A stretch of DNA of 64,000 nt, from contig NZ_CP091819.1 of the NCBI RefSeq assembly GCF_019740355.2, positions 3,224,001-3,288,000 on the forward strand, written 5' to 3'. Within the stretch, counting starts at the first letter, position 1, and every line of letters begins with the position of its first letter. The position numbers and the translations under genes are program-made. Under the pieces are notes generated by a model. That model made no database searches, was not told the DNA's origin, and saw only the letters and a program-made list of their open reading frames with translations. Below are positions 36,013 to 43,145 of the stretch, one piece after another. The DNA comes from Paracrocinitomix mangrovi (lineage in GTDB: Bacteria; Bacteroidota; Bacteroidia; Flavobacteriales_D; Crocinitomicaceae).

Positions 36013-36711
36013 TTAGTCAAAGCAGTGGAGGATGCGTTCTCCTCTTTTCCAGCTCTTAGTTTTTGAATTGTAGTGGAATAAGTTTTCACTACTGCATGAG
36101 GCAGTCGCATGCCAGTAGGTGGTAATTTGCTTGTGCCTTCTATCAATTTTACCCGGAAATTTGTAGACTGAATCTGTTAAAAACCCATCTCTTTCAAAAT
36201 GACCGTTGTTTTGTATGTAGAAGGTGTAAAACGGTCCGTTTGAAGCACCCGTATCATAGGCTATTGCCAGATCTTCCAGATTATCAAAATTTACGTCTGC
36301 AATTACGACATCTCCATAATATTCATCCATAATTTTCATATCTGTATTGAAATCTGTAATGTATGAAGTTGTTACAAACTGCATATCTTGAGGGAAGTAA
36401 TACAGGTAAGAATCTAAGATGATGGTATCAACTAAATTCATTTTCTTATCAAAAATTTCTACTGTCCAAAAGTGTTTGTATGCCTCACTATTTTCATAGT
36501 ATTCAGTAAATGAAATTTTGTAATTGTATTTATAAGAAAGTTGATTAAATACTGAAGTCAAAGTAGCCACGCTATCTCTCACCAATGTTGTGTCGTGTAC
36601 AAAAACGGTGTCAACTTTTTCAATCGCTTCAAATTTTTCATTTGAATTTTTGGAATCATGCTTACAAGCTACAATCAGTAAAATTGATATGACCAATGAT
36701 AAATACTTCAT
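36013..36711 (-). CDS. Lipoprotein with XAC2610-like domain
   Basis: 232 residues from the ATG at 36711. Lipoprotein signal (L-L-I-V-A-C, Cys at 16), a coiled-coil-like linker, then a beta domain with D-V-N-F-D-N-L-E-D-L-A-I and the H-A-T-A-S-C-S-S-E-N-L segment near the end, which resembles XAC2610-like proteins (FG-GAP-type repeats). Function unknown. A TTG-initiated longer frame to 36750 is rejected. Confidence 0.8.
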   Translation of the reverse strand: MKYLSLVISILLIVACKHDSKNSNEKFEAIEKVDTVFVHDTTLVRDSVATLTSVFNQLSYKYNYKISFTEYYENSEAYKHFWTVEIFDKKMNLVDTIILDSYLYYFPQDMQFVTTSYITDFNTDMKIMDEYYGDVVIADVNFDNLEDLAIAYDTGASNGPFYTFYIQNNGHFERDGFLTDSVYKFPGKIDRRHKQITTYWHATASCSSENLFHYNSKTKSWKRGERILHCFD

Positions 36712-36847
36712 TTTGGCTAATGTAGATAGATGAATCGAAGTAAAAATCAAAGAAGGCGAAATAAACTAAACCAATTATTATTCGAACCTAAACCTCAATT
36801 ATCGTCATAACTATCTCACCAATTGTAGTCCTATAAGCGAATTTTAT

Positions 36848-38179
36848 TTAGGCAGCTTTCTTAGTGATTTCCTTTTTGAAAAACCTGCCATTTTTCAGTT
36901 TAAAAATTTCTCCTTTAATATTGATTTCATCCCCTTCGTCAAAGCACTCAAGTTGTTTTATACTGTGTTCAATCGTCATGATTCTTCCCTGATTTTCTCT
37001 TGCCAAATCAATATATCTAGGGTTGATTCCCAACTCGGTGCCACACATGATAAAATCAATTTTATGATTAATGGTATGCAACAATGGATTGTCTCTTGGA
37101 ACGGCCCAGTTGTCGCAAATGAGTAATACGTTATCTACGTCTTCATATCTTTTGATACCGTGTTTCACAGCTTCAAAATTATTCTCGGGTCCATCACCTC
37201 CATATCCGCCTTTCATGCATTCTTCCATTTTGCGGTATACAGGTAAAAAAGCAGAGGTTTTAACACTGTATAGTCCACCTGTTTTTCCTATTTCTTTTTC
37301 GTGATCAGGAGTAGCATCTCCGTCATTAAAAAAGACGTGTTTTACTTTTTTGCCCTGTGCCATTTTTAAAGCGTGCAATACAATTATTTGTGAGTAATAT
37401 GGATACATGCTTCCGGTCATATCTGTAACTACAAGGGTTTTGTCAGTTACTTTGGTTCTTGAAAGCATATTAAAAACACTACGATCTGCCAACATTGAAA
37501 AAGCTCCAAACAAAGCAGGTGCAGCCTTGGTCATAATGTAAAATGTGTTGTGGTATTTACCTTTTCTGCCTATTGAGTCATATCCCCATTCTACAATATA
37601 TTTTCGTTTAAAAAGATCTCTTTCTATTTCACTTTTTTTGTAGCTGGAAATATCTCCTAGATAAACAGTGTCAATCTCAGTTGCCGGCTTAATTTCAATT
37701 GATGTTGTTTTATCATCAACAGTGGTTCCTGCCAATCTATTGATTACAGGTACTAATTGAGTCATACTTTCTTCATGCATTTTTGAAGCAGATGGTCTAA
37801 AGTAGACTACAAATCCATGAAACAATTCCTTTGCTTCAGTTTGATTTGTTTGATAGATAATGCGTTTGTCATATTCAACATCTTTATCAATGTTTAAGAA
37901 AGATCTTAAGCTTTCCCATCTTTTTCTATTGAGATAATGCTGATAAGAAGTGATAGTAGAATTATCAGAAGTTGCCACGTAATCCACTCGGTAAATTGTA
38001 CCAATATCTAATGTTCTTGGTTTTACTCTTGTGATGCTATCCGAGTCAAATGACATAGGAACCCTTAAAGCTTTAAAGCTTCCTGTTTTTGGTCTGTATT
38101 TATCTACAAATTCAATTGTAGTATGCGCATATGTATGAGCTGTAATGATGAGCGCAATGATATAAGTTAGTGATTTCAT
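36848..38179 (-). CDS. Secreted von Willebrand A-like protein, unknown function
   Basis: 443 residues: probable signal peptide (1-18, ending TYAHT), an N-terminal beta/alpha region of unknown type, and a C-terminal vWA-like domain (about 245-410). The metal-ion site can be placed: D253-x-T255-x-S257 (a Thr in place of the usual first Ser), a loop G-G-Y-G-G-D-G-P-E-N near 324-333, and Asp356 in L-I-C-D-N. The loop and spacing recall vWA proteins that bind a divalent ion. No sorting domain or membrane segment follows, so it is probably periplasmic. Single gene; role unknown. Confidence 0.82.
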   Translation of the reverse strand: MKSLTYIIALIITAHTYAHTTIEFVDKYRPKTGSFKALRVPMSFDSDSITRVKPRTLDIGTIYRVDYVATSDNSTITSYQHYLNRKRWESLRSFLNIDKDVEYDKRIIYQTNQTEAKELFHGFVVYFRPSASKMHEESMTQLVPVINRLAGTTVDDKTTSIEIKPATEIDTVYLGDISSYKKSEIERDLFKRKYIVEWGYDSIGRKGKYHNTFYIMTKAAPALFGAFSMLADRSVFNMLSRTKVTDKTLVVTDMTGSMYPYYSQIIVLHALKMAQGKKVKHVFFNDGDATPDHEKEIGKTGGLYSVKTSAFLPVYRKMEECMKGGYGGDGPENNFEAVKHGIKRYEDVDNVLLICDNWAVPRDNPLLHTINHKIDFIMCGTELGINPRYIDLARENQGRIMTIEHSIKQLECFDEGDEINIKGEIFKLKNGRFFKKEITKKAA

Positions 38180-38270
38180 AATAGTTTGTTTGCGTTTATT
38201 ATGAAATGTAGATGTGATAAAAAAGTAACTTTTTAGTCACTAAGTCAATAAAATTGGGAGATTGAGCTTA

Positions 38271-38828
38271 TTACTCGTAATGGATATCCAAAATTGGATG
38301 CAACTCAATTTCATTTTCAGCTGCATTTCTCGGGTACTTGTGATCAATATCTATAAACGCCACTCCGGTTATCGTAACAGTGGTTCCTTCTAAGCTGTCC
38401 TTATTGGTTTCAATCCACAGACGTACCTTTTCCATTTTGTCGTAAAAAATTGAATTTGAAATGTATTCACAACCCATGTTAGGAGATTCACAGTTTACAT
38501 ATTTGTCATTGCCGTCGGTTAATTTCACTTTCCAGTCTCCGTCTCTGTGCTTGCTTAGTTTATGAACTTTGGCGGTTATTGTAAAAGTTCTTTTTTCAAT
38601 CTCCATTCGCACACTTTCTTTATCTGCTTCAGGAACATCAATACTTCCGATAGAATCCACTGTGGTAACAATTGGAATAGTGTCAATCAAATGGGCTGCT
38701 GTATCAATTCCGATTTTAATGTCTCTTCTTGTACTGGAACCATTACAAGAATCATCATTGTTTTTGCCTTTGTTACATGCCAATAACATGAATGAAAATA
38801 AAAATATAAAAGTACTGTGCTTATTCAT
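38271..38828 (-). CDS. Lipoprotein with OB-like secreted-protein domain
   Basis: 185 residues with a lipoprotein signal (M-L-L-A-C, Cys at 18). The C-terminal half shows the pattern H-R-D-G-D-W-x-V-x-L-x-D, then G-V-A-F-x-D-x-D-H and N-E-I-E-L-H-P-I-L-D-I, a pattern I recall from uncharacterised secreted proteins of environmental bacteria (OB-like fold, sometimes fused to nuclease domains). It starts one base after the stop of the DUF6985-like gene, so the two are cotranscribed. Confidence 0.8.
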   Translation of the reverse strand: MNKHSTFIFLFSFMLLACNKGKNNDDSCNGSSTRRDIKIGIDTAAHLIDTIPIVTTVDSIGSIDVPEADKESVRMEIEKRTFTITAKVHKLSKHRDGDWKVKLTDGNDKYVNCESPNMGCEYISNSIFYDKMEKVRLWIETNKDSLEGTTVTITGVAFIDIDHKYPRNAAENEIELHPILDIHYE

Positions 38829-38829
38829 C

Positions 38830-39372
38830 TTAAAAACTGGCTAACATTTCATCCTCCTCATCCGGAATATCAAATGCATCTGCGCTTGTTAAATGTCCAT
38901 CTTGATCACTTACGCGGGTTAATTTTTTTCCTTGTCTAAAAACTAGTTGTAATCCATGTTCTTTTTCCCATTCACATTCACATGCTAAAATCACATAAAT
39001 GTCCTTGTCGTTTACCGCTCTTCTACTTACAAAAACTTCGGTAGGATAAACAAAATTCCACACATTCAAAGGTTGTGTTCCCTTCATTTTTTCAGGAATA
39101 TCATTTTCACTGATGTATGAACAATAGTCAACAAAGTTTCCAAATACCGCTTGGGCTGTCATGATTTTATAACCACTTTCAAGAGCCAAAAAGTTTTTCA
39201 AGGCCTCATCTGCTTCTTCAACAAAAGTTGTATCATCCTCATTAACTTCCATAAAAGTAACCGGCAATTCTTTTTCCACTAAAGGAATCTGGATTGACTG
39301 TCCTCTGTACCAGTTTTGAATGCGCTCGTCTTGATTTAATTCACCTACAACAGCAGAAACAATGCTTTTCAT
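38830..39372 (-). CDS. DUF6985-like cytoplasmic protein
   Basis: 180 residues from the ATG at 39372 (an in-frame TTG at 39381 is less likely). No signal peptide. The late segment C-E-C-E-W-E-x-E-H-G-L-Q-L-V-F-R-x-G-K followed by V-S-x-x-D-G-H-L is typical of DUF6985 proteins, of unknown function, which are often found near toxin-immunity-type or accessory genes. The stop lies one base from the start of the lipoprotein gene downstream. Confidence 0.8.
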   Translation of the reverse strand: MKSIVSAVVGELNQDERIQNWYRGQSIQIPLVEKELPVTFMEVNEDDTTFVEEADEALKNFLALESGYKIMTAQAVFGNFVDYCSYISENDIPEKMKGTQPLNVWNFVYPTEVFVSRRAVNDKDIYVILACECEWEKEHGLQLVFRQGKKLTRVSDQDGHLTSADAFDIPDEEDEMLASF

Positions 39373-39397
39373 TTTATACAATTTGGTTCAAAGGTAC

Positions 39398-40555
39398 TTA
39401 CTTTTTAATGAGCTCGTTGAACTCATTTTCTAATTCATAATAATCCGGTTTGCTGTATATTTTTGTCAATGTCATTGATTTTTTAAATAAATCAATTGTG
39501 GTTTTAGAATCCCTTCCCAGTTCTTTTTCTGCATAGATTATATATAAATAGCCCTCGGAAAAATTTGGATATACTTTCATCAATATTTCCCAGGCCTTGA
39601 TTGCTTTTTCATACTCTTTTTCGTTGTAAAAATGCCAACCGGCTCCATTTAAAATCCCAATAGTATAGGGGAAATCGTAGCCATAATGATTTATTATTTT
39701 TTGACTTCCTTCTTCAATCAAATCTAAATCTCTGGGTGCTGGAAAAAAGAACTGATTTTGTTGATTATTCCAATATTCGAAAATGTCATATAGTGCAGAT
39801 GAAATGGTTAATCCCGGAGTGGCATTATGGGATGCTTCTTTAAACAAAACGCCACTTGCATTAATGTTAGGGTTTTGCAATTTTTTTAATGCACTATCCA
39901 TTAATTCATATTGATCAGGATAATCTCCTCCAATTCCAAATCGATAATAAATATTTGAAGTAGTTTTTTTGTCATTTAAAGTTGAAATTGAATCGGTGAG
40001 ATTTACATTTTTTTGAGTAAAAAATGGGCTCAAAGAAACTACAGCATTTATTTCATTTAGTCTTGAAAAAAGTAAAGATGTTGTAAAATAACCATATCTG
40101 GAATGGCCAATAAAGGTTCTGAATTTCCCTGCTTTATATTTGCTTTCCACAAAAGGAAATAACTCTTCAAACAAGAAAGCTTCATTGAGATGCGCTTTTC
40201 CTTTCTCGCTCGTCTCTTTATGTAGGGTTTCTATATATCTGTGTTCTTGGTCTGACGCAATACTTACAATTATAGATGAAGGCATTTGATCATTTACCGT
40301 TAAGTAGTCAATTGTATTGATGATATATTGATGACTTCTCTGATTTTGTTTGTCAAATATCACAATCACTGGAAAATCCTTATTAACGTCATCTTGCCAT
40401 TCAAATGGAACTGTTATTGAGATGTCTTTATTATAACCAAGTTTATTTGAGTAGAAACTGGTATCCTTTATTTTGTGGTAAGAGGTTAAGTTTTGATTAA
40501 AAGCAGTAAGGGTTACTGTAATTGAAATCGTAATCAGGAAAAATATTTTATGCAT
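39398..40555 (-). CDS. Exported esterase-type alpha/beta hydrolase with TPR tail
   Basis: 385 residues with a signal peptide (about 1-20). The enzyme domain (about 25-275) belongs to the esterase D / siderophore-esterase type, with nucleophile Ser in G-H-S-R-Y-G-Y near 148 and a candidate His in A-S-H-N-A near 239. The C-terminal ~90 residues form TPR-like helices (Y-N-E-K-E-Y-E-K-A-I-K-A-W, then a second pair). Acts on an ester outside the cytoplasm; substrate unknown. Probably monocistronic; 25 bases separate it from the DUF6985 gene. Confidence 0.85.
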   Translation of the reverse strand: MHKIFFLITISITVTLTAFNQNLTSYHKIKDTSFYSNKLGYNKDISITVPFEWQDDVNKDFPVIVIFDKQNQRSHQYIINTIDYLTVNDQMPSSIIVSIASDQEHRYIETLHKETSEKGKAHLNEAFLFEELFPFVESKYKAGKFRTFIGHSRYGYFTTSLLFSRLNEINAVVSLSPFFTQKNVNLTDSISTLNDKKTTSNIYYRFGIGGDYPDQYELMDSALKKLQNPNINASGVLFKEASHNATPGLTISSALYDIFEYWNNQQNQFFFPAPRDLDLIEEGSQKIINHYGYDFPYTIGILNGAGWHFYNEKEYEKAIKAWEILMKVYPNFSEGYLYIIYAEKELGRDSKTTIDLFKKSMTLTKIYSKPDYYELENEFNELIKK

Positions 40556-40613
40556 AAGTTTAGGTTCAAAATTCTGTAGTTCAAATATAAGTGTGACCGT
40601 GGCAATAGTTTAG

Positions 40614-41087
40614 TTATCGCCTATAGTACATAAGGATATATTGGATTGCATTTTTAACTTCAATAAGTTGTTCTCTCCCTTTTCTTTTGAATTTATTATT
40701 CAATATCTCTTTTCTTATCACAAGGGCTGTTGCCATTAGATAAACACCTATGATAATAAATGACCAAACATGATCATGAAAGGTGTATACATAATTGAGA
40801 ATTACGTACAATACCGGAATGGCAAGCGTGAATTGTAACCAACTAATTAATGCTCGTCCACTATCAAAATATGGATGGATATTTCTGCTATCATCTAGTT
40901 TTTGAACAAGCATCCTAAAATCATGATCATCTCTGTATTCAGCAGTATTTTTGATGATTTCAACGGTGTTTTCTAAAAGGTCATTGAGCTTCTCAATACT
41001 TTTGGATTCAGATTTATTATCTTCTATACTGGTAATTAAATCCTGGATAGAGTGAAGTGATATGGAAATAGCATCTGATCTAGACAT
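40614..41087 (-). CDS. Two-helix membrane protein, unknown function
   Basis: 157 residues: a long amphipathic, possibly coiled-coil N-terminus (about 1-80), two membrane helices (about 88-106 and 110-128) and a basic tail. Its ATG overlaps the end of the preceding gene by 8 bases, so they are coupled. No family recognised. Confidence 0.75.
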   Translation of the reverse strand: MSRSDAISISLHSIQDLITSIEDNKSESKSIEKLNDLLENTVEIIKNTAEYRDDHDFRMLVQKLDDSRNIHPYFDSGRALISWLQFTLAIPVLYVILNYVYTFHDHVWSFIIIGVYLMATALVIRKEILNNKFKRKGREQLIEVKNAIQYILMYYRR

Positions 41088-42567
41088 CTTTTAACCTTCC
41101 TGCATTTTCTCTGTTTACAGTTTCATCCTGGGTTTCAATTTCTGTTAATTCTCCATCTTTTTCAATAAAGAATTTGAATTTATCAAAGTGAAAAACAGAT
41201 AGATAAAGTACCATATTGATGATGATTGTAAGGATGCCTCTTTCTGATAATTCTCTTGGAGCAAAGTAAAATACAAGAATTCCGATAAATGTGATAACTA
41301 TACTCAGTACTAATGCCGCTCGGTGATCGGCAAATAAATAAGCCAGCAATGCAAAGTAAATAGCATAAATTAAAAGAATGATTGCTATGGCAGTTGAATT
41401 CCCATATTCCATTGCAATAAATAAAGGGTATATTAGTGTAAGTATTACCAGAATCACCATGGTTATTTTTACACCCTGATTTTTACTGCTTTTATAAAAT
41501 TCTTTTATTCCACTAGCTAGTTTGGATTGATAATCATTGGCATCAAACCCTTGAATATTTTCGTCCAAAATCTCAGTGTCTTTTGGTTCAACTTTTTGTT
41601 CAGTTTTTGTGATCTTGATAATCCAGGCAACAAGGTTTACAACTGGGAAATTGAGACCTATAAAATTCCAACCTGTTTGTTTGCCCTCCAAAACAAATTC
41701 TTTTAACAATAAGTTTCTGTAAACAGCAATAACTATGTAATAAGTAAGGGCGATACTCAATATCCTATGAAGTTCGATAAGAATAGATTGGTGAATGTCG
41801 AATTGATATGTGTAATAAGGTTGATCCTGGAAAAGTGCACTCATGATGTAGATTCTGAAAGCCCAAAAAATGAGTGAAAATGATAATTTATCCAGTCTTT
41901 CATTGTTTAGAATCAATGACGTAAAATGTAGGCTTTGTAGTTTTGAATTTTTTAAGTAGTCCATTAGCACTATGAACACATAGAACATCAAAATGTATTT
42001 GGTTGCGTTGAAGATGGCCAGTACATAAAAGAACATGGTCCTATCTGAAAACATATTTCTGTTATTCAAACCAATTTCTCCAAGTAAATCATCTAGTTTA
42101 CTGACATATTCATATGACTGAGAGGATATAAATGTGCCTGAAAATACTAAAGCAAATAAGGCCAGCCAAAGTCCCTTTTGTCCCAGTTTTAAATATCCAA
42201 ATGAGCCAAAAGTTAGAACGTAGGTAATGATTTCCATAAGTGAATATACTTCCATAGAGAATTCACTATTGTTTCCCAAAGCACTTATTGTTATTAATAT
42301 TGCGGTAAATGATAAATAAATCAATCCGGCAATTTGCATGGGTTTTTTTGAGTCACCTTTTGTATTAGCGAAGAATAAAATAGCAAGTGGTGGCAAGGAC
42401 CAAAAAAGCCTGAAAAAAACTAATTTGAAGTAATTCGTTTTTTGGGTTTCAAAATCATATGCACTTGTAAGATCAAATTCACTCGCAATTTGCCAAACAA
42501 CTGCTATTATTAAAATAAACAAAGCAAATTGCTGAATTCTCTTATTAAGACTGCCTGAAAAATCCAT
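41080..42567 (-). CDS. Polytopic membrane protein, unknown function
   Basis: 495 residues with about 12 membrane helices spread along the protein and a long cytoplasmic-looking loop between helices 8 and 9 (around residues 310-365), ending in an acidic tail (E-I-E-T-Q-D-E). The general pattern resembles uncharacterised multi-pass proteins of this phylum; I cannot name a family. Coupled to the small membrane protein downstream. Confidence 0.78.
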   Translation of the reverse strand: MDFSGSLNKRIQQFALFILIIAVVWQIASEFDLTSAYDFETQKTNYFKLVFFRLFWSLPPLAILFFANTKGDSKKPMQIAGLIYLSFTAILITISALGNNSEFSMEVYSLMEIITYVLTFGSFGYLKLGQKGLWLALFALVFSGTFISSQSYEYVSKLDDLLGEIGLNNRNMFSDRTMFFYVLAIFNATKYILMFYVFIVLMDYLKNSKLQSLHFTSLILNNERLDKLSFSLIFWAFRIYIMSALFQDQPYYTYQFDIHQSILIELHRILSIALTYYIVIAVYRNLLLKEFVLEGKQTGWNFIGLNFPVVNLVAWIIKITKTEQKVEPKDTEILDENIQGFDANDYQSKLASGIKEFYKSSKNQGVKITMVILVILTLIYPLFIAMEYGNSTAIAIILLIYAIYFALLAYLFADHRAALVLSIVITFIGILVFYFAPRELSERGILTIIINMVLYLSVFHFDKFKFFIEKDGELTEIETQDETVNRENAGRLKDV

Positions 42568-42639
42568 AAGTTTTGGGTTTTAACTTGTCTAAATATAAAA
42601 AACCCATTTAATCTTTGAAATTAAACTTATTAAGATCCG

Positions 42640-43098
42640 CTAATTACAACTTAAAGGTTCGTCCGGAATACTTTGTGCCGGGATACATTGCAGGCAAGCA
42701 TCAATAGGATAGGATAAATCTCTTATCAACGTCACTTCTCCAGATTCACTAAAACCTGTTCCATTGATTATTCCGGAAGTTTGATATTCATAAACACCCT
42801 CCTTTACATTCTTGCCATCACTTTGCCCATCCCAACCCATTTGAGGATTATTAGAGCTATAGATGAGCTCATCTTTTTTGTAAACCTTCATACTGTAATT
42901 GGTGATTTCACAACTAGAGTAAACAAAAAACACATCATTTGCACCGTCCCCATTTGGTGTGAAAATATTGCCTATGGTATAGGAGCAACTGCCATCAGTC
43001 CACTGTTTTGCCTGATCCTGACAACCATTTTGTTTGATACTTTGCTTGACACAAGAAGTTGAAATAATAACAACAAACAAAAGTCCTAACTGCTTCAT
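42640..43098 (-). CDS. Lipoprotein consisting mainly of a gliding-motility-type C-terminal domain
   Basis: 152 residues from the ATG at 43098; the frame continues to 43164 but that would overlap the polA end and lacks a signal. A lipoprotein signal (I-I-S-T-S-C, Cys at 16) is followed by a short Cys-containing linker and a CHU_C / T9SS type B-like domain with I-F-T-P-N-G-D-G-A-N-D-V-F (45-57), W-D-G near 89, G-V-Y-E-Y near 101 and V-T-L-I-R (122-126). The odd part is that the domain is not terminal: about 26 residues with three Cys follow it. Confidence 0.82.
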   Translation of the reverse strand: MKQLGLLFVVIISTSCVKQSIKQNGCQDQAKQWTDGSCSYTIGNIFTPNGDGANDVFFVYSSCEITNYSMKVYKKDELIYSSNNPQMGWDGQSDGKNVKEGVYEYQTSGIINGTGFSESGEVTLIRDLSYPIDACLQCIPAQSIPDEPLSCN

Positions 43099-43145
43099 AA
43101 CTAATGGTTTTTTTATGAATGTTGAAAGTAAACTTTTGTAACCAA

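Noticed and set aside
33549-41087. Run of unknown exported and membrane genes considered as a defence island or mobile element
   Set aside because: No nuclease, helicase, reverse transcriptase, integrase, transposase or repeat boundary is present; base composition matches the flanks.
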